Positions 55,430 through 64,000 of a stretch of 64,000 nucleotides of DNA are shown here, piece by piece (position 1 is the stretch's first letter; the number at the start of each line of letters is the position of its first letter). A model generated the notes under the pieces. The model saw nothing but the letters and a program-made list of their open reading frames with translations. It did no database searches and had not been told where the DNA came from. The DNA lies in NCBI GenBank assembly GCA_037355855.1, contig CM074758.1:8777001-8841000 (forward strand), given 5' to 3'. Position numbers and translations under genes: made by a program. This stretch comes from Pseudo-nitzschia pungens (taxonomy: Eukaryota; Bacillariophyta; Bacillariophyceae; Bacillariales; Bacillariaceae).

Positions 55430-56399
55430 GGATTTCCATGGTGCATCGTGTCATGCTCGCATCCTGCAAGGAATAGTCCGGAGGAAACGGACTGCGTCTG
55501 AGCCGCATCTACACCGGACTCGGACGAACAGAGGACCGGATCGATGAATAAAAACGCCACCAACCATTATTCTCGTCTCCGAAGCTTTTCATCTCGAAAG
55601 AGCCGGCAGACGAAGAAATCTAGCTACGATTCAAACAACAAAACCAATAGAGAATTCATCCATTTTAGAACAACGCAGGGGAAGGGAAGACAGCTCGGTT
55701 CGATCAAGCGATCCACGAAACCCAAGATGTCTTCTCTCGTGAGAAAAGAACTCGCGAAACCCCACCTACGGGTGCAACATCTACTGCGCAGTTGGTGGGC
55801 GCTCGCTGGATGCCTTTACAGTTCACCCAACTGTTGTTCAAAATGAAAGCAACTCTCATCCAAGAAACGACTGTTAATGCTGTTTTGTTTTCTTCACCGC
55901 ACAGGCAGCTCCCACGTTTCTGACAGTAAACGAAGTACCTCCAACTAAAGGTGCGCAGTTATAGTTGTAATTATGATAGTTTCCTAACAATTGCAGTCAT
56001 TTCGTCATGTACTTTGATTTAAAAATGAATACACCACAGGATACATTTACTTGTAAAAAATATAGTTTTGGATTAGGCTGTCGGATACCTATAGTGTGTA
56101 GCAGGAACTGGGAAGAAATGCGACAAACACAGCGCACCGAAACGAATCGGAATAATAACAATAATGATAATAATAATACAAGTGTGATCCTTCCCTTTCC
56201 CTCAAGCAACCGGAAGCATCTGGATTTCTTTCCACGTACGAAAGCACAAGCACCCGAGAGTGTTGGCCATCCTCCCCATCGGTTTTCGTCGCACGTAATT
56301 TCCCTTTCGTTCTTTTTTTTTGTCTCGATCCCGGTTCTTCGCGTCCATCCCGAGGTTAGCATTTGCCCTCCGGTTCTAAAATTGCGTCCTCCATTGAAC
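55430..56399. other. Convergent intergenic region
   Basis: About 970 bp. No coding character. A short AATAAT-rich run lies at about 56150-56178. Confidence 0.5.
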
Positions 56400-57270
56400 C
56401 TAGGCAAAGGACGACTCGGGGTAGGAGGGCCTTCCGGTGGAATTATCGAGCTGGTACTCCGCCAGTTCCACATGCCGTCCCACCATGACACCGTCCGCCA
56501 AAGCCGAAACTGCCGCCATGCGGCGTCCCACCGATCCGGCGATCGAGGCCCCGTCGTGATCGTCCTCCAAGAGCTGGGACCGGTCCTCCGTGCGCTGTCC
56601 CATGCGGATTGCAAACCCGGCGACAAAGACCGAAAAGGCTGCTGCAACCATCCAGAACTGGAATCCGTTCACGATGCGCTCTCCCATCGATATGCTGCCG
56701 GGGGTGGCATTGCCATTGTAGGCGTCGGCCTGTACAGACGAAGTGGTGCTGCTGCTGCTGCTGCTCGAGGAATCCGAGCCCGAGGACGAGCAAAAGTTCG
56801 AGTAGTGGCTCTTGCCGTGGTGACTTTTCATCGAGCACAGCTTTGCACAGTCGTTGCTGCTGCCCTTCTCGCACTTGTCCAGGAGGGGACAGTCGAGGAG
56901 ATGGACCTTTCCGTGGGGGCCGCAATCGCCGTTGCCGACCACTGTTGTGGGAACGCGAAGCAAGCAAAGAAAGGAGCGAGCAAACGAATGAGTCAGTTTG
57001 TCTCGGAAACAATCGTGACTCTAGGGGAACGAGTCTAGAGGTCCATCGAGTTTAGTCAGAATGGGGGACGATCCGACATGACGTACTCATGAGCAAGAAA
57101 CCAAAAACATCCCAGGTTTTTCTTCGTTGTTGGTCGTTTACATCGAGTGCCATGAACTCATTGTTCGCACTGTTCTGTCTCAGTGCAGTCTTCGCATCGA
57201 TCGACGGTTCTCCGGCCGCGGCGGAAGCCAAGAGGCCGGCAAGCACGAGGAGAGAGGATAGTCGCATCAT
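56400..57270 (-). CDS. Small Cys/Ser-rich secretory membrane protein, unknown function
   Basis: The protein is not recognised. Exon 1 (57087-57270) and exon 2 (56400-56941) are joined in phase 1 by a 145-nt intron (donor GTACGT, acceptor ACAACAG), giving 241 residues. The start MMRLSSLLVLAGLLASAAAG is a signal peptide (Met at 57270 or 57267). The ectodomain has a compact Cys cluster (NGDCGPHGKVHLLDCPLLDK then CEKGSSNDCAKLCSMKS) and a Ser8 run. One transmembrane helix (FQFWMVAAAFSVFVAGFAI) is followed by a cytosolic tail with SYPESSFA at the end. The layout resembles the other small type I protein at 29889-30781: signal peptide, Cys-rich ectodomain, one helix, short tail. No sequence similarity between them is visible. 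Confidence 0.75.
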
Positions 57271-58049
57271 GATCGTTTTCGAGAGTTTGCTCTTGGTAGT
57301 TTGATTTGAAATACTGAGGACGAGTATGTGAAATCGTGAAGAACGCTTCGATTGTTCGTTACGTTGCTTTTGATGGGAGAATCACCCGTTTGCTTGCACA
57401 CGGCGGATGATTCTTGTTGACGCTCGGAGGGAGTTTCATCCCACAGAGCACGAGTCCTTCGTCACACCTAAGTACAAGATTGATTTGATTTGATTTGATT
57501 GATTGTTCTTGTATCGACGGATGCACGATCGCGCCTTGTGCCCCAAAATTTTCACCGCGAAAATTTCCGTTCGACACTATTCGAATTGCTGGGCGTACGA
57601 TCCACGAATAGTGTCACATAGATAGAAAAACCAATAACGGACTCTTGGTGAGACCGCCGTCCTCGCAGGATCGGCACGTTTTTGTGTGTTGATTCGTGGA
57701 TTGGAACTGTAATTGTATAGTATTTGATACTAGGTAAGTTCCATAAGATATTACCTTCGTCTGACCGCAGACAGATACGGTTTTCGAAATCTTGGCAAGC
57801 CGAGCCTTGTTTTCGGCTTTTTCTCCAAACAACATCGGGAACTTCTCGTGATGAAGGGAAATATAATGTTGTGTACCAGTTCACCAACGATGACGGGCAC
57901 CGAAAACTTGTCAACGGTCGTTACAACAACCATCCTCCGCGACACGAACTCATCGAACGAGCGATACCAGCAGCTATCTTAGCCAGATAAGAGACTACAT
58001 CTAATCCACTACCTTATCCACGAAGAACGAACACCATTCACTATGGACA
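57271..58049. other. Divergent intergenic region
   Basis: About 780 bp between the membrane protein gene and Tim9. It contains a TTGAT repeat (about 57480-57504). No gene is supported. Confidence 0.5.
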
Positions 58050-58170
58050 ATGTCGCGAATTTGCCATCCCCACAAGCAGCAGGAATTCATGCAGCATCTC
58101 GAACAGATGCAATTGAAGGACAGCCTCAAGTGAGTATACATTGTGCGGAGGATAGTACGCACACACAAAG

Positions 58171-58205
<35 letters not shown>

Positions 58206-58607
58206 TTTTCGCGTTGCCTCTTGTGAGCGTGACAGCTCGTAGTGCGTTCGGAACGCTTGGTGTTGTGGCTTTGAATCATTGGATTTTCCTTAGTTGCCGG
58301 CTTTCGTTGGCACGGGTACCATTCCTTCGTCGCGGTTCGTGAGACTCAACCCCGATTTTGCTCCGTTTTCCCGCCCTGCTCTCCACTACTATCGCGACGC
58401 AGCATGTACAACCGATTGGTCGAACGGTGCGCCGAGGGATGCCTGAGCTCCTTCCGTTCCAAGACGCTCGACAAGTACGAGATCACCTGCATGGAGAACT
58501 GCGCCGGACGCTACATCAAGATGACGCAGCGGGTGGGACTGAGATTTGCGGAGCACCAGGCGATGCAACAGAAACGGGCCGCGGAGGAGGCCGCCGCCGG
58601 AAAGTAA
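58050..58607 (+). CDS. TIM9: Small Tim chaperone, Tim9
   Basis: Intermembrane-space chaperone that escorts hydrophobic precursors with Tim10. Exon 1 (58050-58129) encodes a short N-terminus with QQEFMQHLEQMQLKDSL; exon 2 (58403-58607) continues NMYNRLVERC. Intron of 273 nt (GTGAGT...CGCAG) with a CA repeat. The product is 94 residues and carries the twin CX3C motif: C36-AEG-C40 and C56-MEN-C60, with the usual 15-residue spacing. The ATG at 58043 is in another frame and is bypassed; the phase of the intron and the helix before the first Cys require 58050. Confidence 0.93.
58172..58202. repeat. CA dinucleotide microsatellite in the Tim9 intron
   Basis: About fifteen uninterrupted CA units inside the Tim9 intron. 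Confidence 0.95.
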
Positions 58608-59601
58608 TGCGACAATACGGAACGGGGTGGATTGGAATTCCGAACTTGTTTCAATAACCGACACTGCATCGAAACACAAAACAGAACAAAAACAAACCAA
58701 AACAAATCAATACAAATAATGAAAGCGAATTGGCGCAAACACATACACGACAACCGTCGCAACTGAATGAATTGGACTTATAGCGCAGTGCAGGGACCGG
58801 ACGGGTTTGGTCCTTGGTGTGTCGCAATGACTTTTATGCAAACAAGGCATCGCATTCGGAGAATCGAATTAATTTTTTTCGACCATCTCGTTAACGAAAC
58901 TAAAAATAACCATATTTTCTCGTTTTGCTTTGTCTCGTCTTGAATAGTCGGGAGTCTGTAGAGCAGCATCGGCAGTCATTGCAGGAAACGAAAAACAGGA
59001 GCATAATTGGCTTTTTGGTCAGATAGTAACTAAGAGAATCGGAGTTCCTTTCCCGCGTGTTTCGTTTTCAATGCAGTGATCTGCAGCAATTGAGTGTAAC
59101 ACAAAAAGGATTCAATTGCGTTGAAGCATGTGCGCATCACTTGCTGCCTGGGTCAGTTGCGGATGGCGCCATCCGAGGCGAAACGAACGCCTTCATCCCT
59201 TTGTCGGATGTACTGGTTCAACAAGGTACAAGGCAAAGCTAACAACAAATACTAACTTGTAGTAGCACCTTGCTTTCGTGTGTAAATTACAGTATGTTAC
59301 AAAGTCTAAGGTTATGAACAAGTGTGTCGCAGCTTGGCGCACGGGTCGCAAGGTAGCAATCTCTTCTTACCAAAGACAATGCGCACCACGATGTGCCCGT
59401 TGCCAAATGCTACAGGGCCAACGTGTGCCCCGTAATTCGGTAGAAATATCGCAAACGAAACAATTATCTGAAGTTACAGTCCCCATCCTTGAGAGAATGT
59501 TTGGAATTGTTCGCTTCATTCGCAAGTGTGTCGAACATTGTGTCGAACATTAAAACAAGTCTACTTGATTTCATCGGTTGGAATAATCTTCCATTACGTC
59601 T
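58608..59601. other. Convergent intergenic region
   Basis: About 1 kb. It begins with an AAAACAAA-rich stretch after Tim9. No coding character is visible. Confidence 0.5.
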
Positions 59602-62346
59602 TCATCTACGTGTATGCTTCCTCCATGTCGGCTCCCGTGTCGGCTCCCGTGTATGCTTCCTCCGTGACGGCTCCCGTGCATGCTTCCCCCGTGTCGGCTG
59701 CGGTTCATCAGATCCGTGGCGCGCTGTTGCTGACATCAATTTGAACTTGGAGATTCGTTGTCCCCATTTCCCATTGTTGTCTTCCGATCGTTGCTCGGCC
59801 TTGTTCCCAAGCAACATCTCGACCATGTCGTGGAGGGCCTTGAGTTGCTCATCCTTGATTTCATTTTGTTCGGTGAGCTGGGCGATTGTGTTGGCTTGCT
59901 TGGCCGCCTTTTCGGCGAACCTGCTCTGAATTTGTTCGAAATCAACACCCTCTCTCTCTTCAATTGGTGATGTGGCCACTACGACATTTTCCTCCGACTC
60001 CTTCTTTTCATCCTTGAAGGTTGGTGGAATCGGTGGTAGCAACACAGGCTTCGCGGCGTTCTTTTTAGCGAGCTCTGCAAGTAGATTGTCTCGCTCCGTC
60101 TCGACCTCTTCCATAGAAGCCTTCAGATCTCGAACGAGCCGTTCCCGGTCTTTCCTAATCTCATTCAATTCTTCGTCTTTCCGTTCTAGTTTTTCATCGA
60201 ATTCCATCCGGAATTGTTCGAATTGCGCCTTCACTTCGTCCTCGGAGTGGAATATTCCTTTCTTCGCGGCCTGTTTTTGGCTATCGAAGGATTCCTTCAT
60301 GGCTTGGTAGTCTTCCTCGTACGTTGCGCACTCAAGTTGCGTCCGAAGCACTTCTTCTTCCAGGGTAGCAATGCGATCTTGCGAAATTGCCAGGGCGGAG
60401 TCTTTAATTTCGCACATGGACTTGAACTCGTTTCGGTTCATTTCGAGCTGCAAGAGCTGCATCCTCATAAGCTTGCACTCGGATCGGAGTGAGTCTAGGC
60501 AGGTTTCCTGATCTGTCACAGTTTTGTTCAATCGATCGACCTGCTTTTCTTTGTTGGCCACCAAGGTCATTGCATTTTCGTTTTCTTGCAGGCTGTGCCA
60601 CTTTGAACCCAGGTCGTCGAGAAGGACATCGGTATCCTCGTTGTCTTTGCTGTCATCATCACTGTTCTCGGTAATGATCGACAAGTCGAGGCTACTTTTT
60701 TTCTTGACTTCTGGCAGGTGGTTCTCGTCACAGATTTCTCCCAAACTCTCTTCTTCATCTTCACCGTCTACGTGCGAAGGCTCAATTGGTATATTCTCGC
60801 CCGCCAGTTTCAGAGATTCGATCTCGGCCAAGTGTTTCTCTCGTTCCGCTTCTAACCTGTGGATGTATGACCTGACGCTGTGAAACTTTGACTCCTTCTT
60901 CTTCCCGCTGGAACCGATGCTGTTCCTCCTGTCGTTGTCATCGCTCGGCAGGAGCGAGGCCAGCTTTTCGTCTGTTCTGTCCACTTTTCGCGTCAGATCG
61001 TCCCGTTCCTTTTGGAGGTTCCGGATGGTCTCCGTCTTTCGTTGAGATCTGGCGGATTCCTCTTGAAGCGAGGCATTCAATGAGAGCAGCTCGTCCACAC
61101 GTGCCTTCAGTTCGTGGTTCTCCTCCCCAGTATTAGACATGTATTTCAGATAACCCCTGTGAAACTGTTCGATGGATTTGTCGATGAGCGCCATGGCCTT
61201 GAAAAATGCCTTGGAGGGAGTGAGAGGGTCGATCTTTTGCTTCTCGCGCTCGCGTTCGTTCGGCCATTCCTTGTTGTCCATCAACAATTTGATCTTTCGC
61301 TCCAGGTTGGCGAGTTCCATCATAATCATGTTGCTGTTGCCCTTGTTGGCACCGTTCGTTGCAGCGAGCGATCCCTCGATCCAATCTTTTTGTTTCTGGA
61401 TGAGTACAAGCGCGTTGAAGGTCATGAGATGGCTGATCTCTTGCAGCTCGCCCAGATAATTGTCCCGTTCGGTCAGCAAGTTGATGCCACTAATTTCCAT
61501 CGCGGGTTCCGACGATTGTCCCGACGAATTTCCGAAATCATCGACATCGACAAAGGCATCGACTTCGTCGGCTTTCCACGTTGCGGCATCGGCATCTTCG
61601 TCGATGTAGGTTCGGCTCGAGCGTTTGGTGTTGGAATTGTCCGTACTGACAGTTCGGCTCGAGCGTCTGGTGTTGGAATTGTCCGTATTGCGGGTTCGAT
61701 TCGAGCGTCTCGTGTTGGAATTATCCACGCTGCTTTTCGCGATGCTCTTGCTAGAAAGCGCTCTCGGAATTTGTCGCAGTTTCTGCTCTTCTTCGAACTC
61801 GTTGGTGTCGACGAGAGAGGGCGGTGCCAAAGATCTGGTCTGTTCCTTGTCGTCCTCATCCCCGTCTTCTTCGTCGGTGTCCTTGTCTTTGCTGCCGGTA
61901 AAGATGCTTCCGTCGTTGGAAGTTTCGTCGTCGAAGACGGTTGCTTGCTCACCCTTTTCCTCGCCCTCCTGTGTCTGAACGTTTGCCGGGTCGAATTGAG
62001 CTACGAACGGAGTTTCTTCCATTATCGAAACAGGACTGATGTTGTTGGAAGTGCGCTTGATAGAGCTCTCCACCCGAACGATCTCTTCCCGGAAGGAGAG
62101 TGCCTCGACTTCGTCGGGAACGGCCGCAATATTGCTGTTAAGGCCAATGCTATTGTTATTCTTGGAGTTCTTGCCGAAGCCCTTCACCTTGAATCCAAGA
62201 TTTTTGCTCTTGGGAGAGGGCGTTGTTGCAAGGGACGACGTTGTTTGGACCAGCAACGGCATGTCGTAGTCGTCTTCTCCCTCCATGCTCATTTTTCGAA
62301 AGCCATTGGATTTCATGGTGCCCGCTATGCGATTCCGCCACGCCAT
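59602..62346 (-). CDS. Long coiled-coil protein, unknown function
   Basis: Single exon, 914 residues, ATG at 62346. The N-terminal third is polar and acidic (EEDGDEDDKEQTRS) and contains three 14-residue repeats beginning DNSNTRRS or DNSNTKRS (about 61600-61730). Residues from about 290 on form heptad-rich coiled coils: LLTERDNYLGELQEISHLM, LMELANLERKIKLL-like heptads, KVDRTDEKLASLL, SYIHRLEAEREKHLAEIESL, ECKLMRMQLLQLEMNRNEF, RIATLEEEVLRTQLECATYE and KDEELNEIRKDRERLVRDL. The C-terminus is strongly basic with KHxREP repeats (about 59602-59700). Myosin-tail-like or centrosomal/Golgi tether roles are possible but nothing specific is visible. Confidence 0.75.
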   Translation of the reverse strand: MAWRNRIAGTMKSNGFRKMSMEGEDDYDMPLLVQTTSSLATTPSPKSKNLGFKVKGFGKNSKNNNSIGLNSNIAAVPDEVEALSFREEIVRVESSIKRTSNNISPVSIMEETPFVAQFDPANVQTQEGEEKGEQATVFDDETSNDGSIFTGSKDKDTDEEDGDEDDKEQTRSLAPPSLVDTNEFEEEQKLRQIPRALSSKSIAKSSVDNSNTRRSNRTRNTDNSNTRRSSRTVSTDNSNTKRSSRTYIDEDADAATWKADEVDAFVDVDDFGNSSGQSSEPAMEISGINLLTERDNYLGELQEISHLMTFNALVLIQKQKDWIEGSLAATNGANKGNSNMIMMELANLERKIKLLMDNKEWPNEREREKQKIDPLTPSKAFFKAMALIDKSIEQFHRGYLKYMSNTGEENHELKARVDELLSLNASLQEESARSQRKTETIRNLQKERDDLTRKVDRTDEKLASLLPSDDNDRRNSIGSSGKKKESKFHSVRSYIHRLEAEREKHLAEIESLKLAGENIPIEPSHVDGEDEEESLGEICDENHLPEVKKKSSLDLSIITENSDDDSKDNEDTDVLLDDLGSKWHSLQENENAMTLVANKEKQVDRLNKTVTDQETCLDSLRSECKLMRMQLLQLEMNRNEFKSMCEIKDSALAISQDRIATLEEEVLRTQLECATYEEDYQAMKESFDSQKQAAKKGIFHSEDEVKAQFEQFRMEFDEKLERKDEELNEIRKDRERLVRDLKASMEEVETERDNLLAELAKKNAAKPVLLPPIPPTFKDEKKESEENVVVATSPIEEREGVDFEQIQSRFAEKAAKQANTIAQLTEQNEIKDEQLKALHDMVEMLLGNKAEQRSEDNNGKWGQRISKFKLMSATARHGSDEPQPTRGKHAREPSRRKHTREPTREPTWRKHTRR
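61600..61730 (-). repeat. Three 42-bp in-frame repeats (DNSNTRRSxRT units)
   Basis: Three tandem coding repeats of 14 residues, beginning DNSNTRRSNRT, DNSNTRRSSRT and DNSNTKRSSRT. The plus strand shows repeated blocks containing TCGAGCGTCTGGTGTTGGAA or close variants. Confidence 0.9.
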
Positions 62347-63154
62347 GATGAATCACTTGGTGGATCCGTAATCCGAAATCTACGGAGAGCCAGGTCTTTC
62401 ACACAGTCGCTGTAGAATGTGGTGAACACGAGAGAGGTGCAATTGCTGCTTCGAAGTTCCCTACCTGTTGGAACAAGTCGGTAAGGTTATTCCCATGGGA
62501 CGGCAGGTTAAATGGTCCCTCTGTGTCGTTCAGTATTTTTACCGTGAGAGCCAAACCAACCAGCAGAAGAATCAATCCGACGACGACGAGGATGATATTA
62601 TTGTACCATCCAAACAAACCGGACGGAACCGATTCGTGTTAATTCTTGGCACTGTGTGAAAGGGATTCATTCGGTCGCCAATACCTGAAATTGCTTTGCT
62701 TTGCCTTAAAAATTTCTTGGCTATCGCGTTTTCTCACAAGATTCAGAATACGAATGGAGGCCGACGCGCTCGCCTCAATCCGAAAATACCAGAAAATCAG
62801 GAAACTTGTGCCACGATTGACAACCGACGAACGGTGTCATTGAGCATTCAAAAAAGATTTTGAACGAATCAAATTGCGTGGTTCGGATTGTCGTTAAAGT
62901 GTACATAAATAATGTGGCTACATCCATCAACGATAAACGAGTGAGCCGAACAAAAGGCGCGTGCGGAGTAAAAGCTGGTAGGCTCACTCGTTTGCCACCT
63001 CCCGTATGATAGTCACACATCATGTTGCTGGGCAAAGAAATTTCAAGTTTTTCACACCGTATTGTGGCAATCCAATTGGTATTACGTGTAGTATTCTACA
63101 TATCTAATATAGATATGTTTAGTGCCTTCGAATGATTTTTGTTGTACCGTACAG

Positions 63155-63282
63155 GCACCTGCTATCGCACTTGCTACCGCACTTGCTACCGCACTTGCTA
63201 CCGCACTTGCTACCGCACTTGCTACCGCACTTGCTACCGCACTTGCTACCGCACTTGCTACCGCACTTGCTACCGCACTTGC
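63155..63282. repeat. 12-bp minisatellite, unit GCACTTGCTACC
   Basis: Nine perfect copies (63167-63274) are flanked by one degenerate copy (63155-63166) and one partial copy (63275-63282). The unit is a multiple of three, so it reads as an ATAL-type peptide repeat, but there is no surrounding gene. Confidence 0.97.
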
Positions 63283-63287
63283 GAGTT

Positions 63288-63499
63288 CAGTGATGATCGA
63301 AAGATGGATAGTTTCTCTTTTTGCTCATTATCTCTCCTACATACACATGAACGATAGAGTGTGTCACTTTTCTTGGTCTTCAAGAGTGTCCCAGTGATGA
63401 TCGAAAGATGATGGATAGTTTCTTTTTTTGCTCATTATCTCTCCTAAATACACATAAACGATAGAGTGTGTCACTTTTCTTGGTCTTCAAGAGTTGTCC
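63288..63499. repeat. Tandem duplication, unit about 104-108 bp
   Basis: Copy 1 (63288-63391) and copy 2 (63392-63499) both begin CAGTGATGATCGAAAGATG and end near TCTTCAAGAG...GTCCC. They differ only by a few substitutions and short indels (extra ATG, longer T run). The duplication abuts the 12-bp array. Confidence 0.95.
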
Positions 63500-63860
63500 C
63501 CTTGGTTTGTTGTTTCGTGAGCAGCAGTAGTACTATTAACAAGGACACCATTCATTTGTACTTGGCTTCTGTTCTGCTCAGCTCTGCTCGTGTCGAGATT
63601 CATCCAGCAGTTCGTCCTGCTCTATGCCATATCTACCATTACTAGTTATCACTACCTTCCAAATTCGTGGACTCACGATTTCAGTGCATTTCAAGGATCG
63701 ATTCTGATATTTCTTGATCGTCCCACTGGTGGTGCTCTCGAAATCTTTTCGTTAGATGTCTGTCCCATGTTTGCAGGCGGTCGCTTTTCACACTACAAAT
63801 GAACACAACTCCGATCACGCAGCTCATTTCCATGCCTACTGCAACCCGTACCGGATATTG

Positions 63861-64000
63861 CTATTGTGTAGGCTCTAGCTGTCCGAGGAGTTCCTGTGCA
63901 TCCTCTCGGCCACGCTCGAACCAGTCCCGCAAAACCCCACCACTCTTACCCCCGCCCTGCTGCTGTTTGGCAGCCGGCACCACTCCCAGTGCGGTGATCA
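63861..64000 (-). CDS. C-terminal fragment of a protein running off the right edge
   Basis: On the minus strand an open frame enters from the right edge and ends at TAG (63861-63863). The last 46 residues include LGVVPAAKQQQGGGKSGGVL followed by RDWFERGREDAQELLGQLEP and TQ. Coding character (GC-rich, acidic/basic balance, no repeats) contrasts with the AT-rich neighbouring DNA. The family is not recognisable from so little sequence. Confidence 0.5.
   Translation of the reverse strand, partial: ITALGVVPAAKQQQGGGKSGGVLRDWFERGREDAQELLGQLEPTQ

Larger units (their letters stand above)
62347..63860. other. Gene-free region with tandem arrays near the right edge
   Basis: About 1.5 kb. It holds a 12-bp minisatellite (63155-63282) immediately followed by a tandem duplication of about 104 bp (63288-63499). 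No gene is supported. Confidence 0.5.

Noticed and set aside
58043..58129. Alternative Tim9 start at 58043
   Set aside because: That frame does not join to the twin-CX3C exon; the frame from 58050 does.
63155..63282. CRISPR-like array
   Set aside because: Units are contiguous 12-mers without spacers; this is a minisatellite in a eukaryotic genome.
1..64000. tRNA, rRNA or snRNA genes
   Set aside because: No cloverleaf-consistent A and B box pair with acceptor pairing was convincing by eye. A covariance-model scan would be decisive and was not available.

Overview
The window is nuclear DNA from a photosynthetic diatom (confidence about 0.9; species not identified). The evidence is: a fucoxanthin-chlorophyll light-harvesting protein with an ASAF-type plastid leader; several precursors with a signal peptide followed by an A-x-A-F motif; sparse GT-AG introns; a mitochondrial ATP synthase alpha gene with a transit peptide; and proteins of a style typical of diatoms, with GC-rich coding sequence and long runs of Gln, Asn, Thr, Ser and Asp. 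There are no bacterial operons, phage, CRISPR arrays, rRNA or confident tRNA genes.

Layout. From left to right: pICln-like methylosome subunit (607-1750, +); light-harvesting protein (2507-3760, -); MSH1-type MutS with a GIY-YIG nuclease end (5649-10485, -); large acidic putatively targeted protein ending in an ITTSP/SGSKY motif (11879-14401, +); secreted helical-repeat-like protein (16399-18712, -); FAD monooxygenase with an ankyrin tail (19355-22397, +); SANT/Myb-like protein (23724-25745, -); mitochondrial carrier (27468-28883, +); small membrane protein (29889-30781, -); membrane-anchored zinc metalloprotease (32333-33707, -); a 3.3-kb AT-richer gene-free block; NAD(P)-binding protein (36995-38117, +); F-box-like/WD40 protein (38789-40750, -); ATP synthase alpha (41610-43903, +); folate-biopterin-type transporter (44440-46302, -); orphan nuclear-style protein (47911-49467, +); SEC14/CRAL-TRIO protein (50413-51255, -); copper amine oxidase (52726-55429, +); Cys-rich membrane protein (56400-57270, -); small Tim chaperone Tim9 (58050-58607, +); coiled-coil protein (59602-62346, -); and the tail of a gene cut by the right edge (63861-64000, -).

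The genes are unrelated housekeeping and accessory functions, as expected for a eukaryotic chromosome arm. Mitochondrial functions (ATP synthase alpha, Tim9, a carrier) and organelle genome maintenance (MSH1) are all present but are not clustered as a system.

Two window-wide patterns deserve attention. First, at least eight genes need a change of reading frame with no strong canonical intron, mostly in the sense of one extra base. These are either short weak introns or uncorrected indels; the amine oxidase and ATP synthase cases are the clearest. Second, intergenic DNA, but not coding DNA, is littered with short words such as GTAACCTTAC and the palindrome GTACCGGTAC. I found no obvious new multi-gene system. 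The most interesting single items are the MSH1 homolog, the monooxygenase-ankyrin fusion and the dispersed intergenic words.
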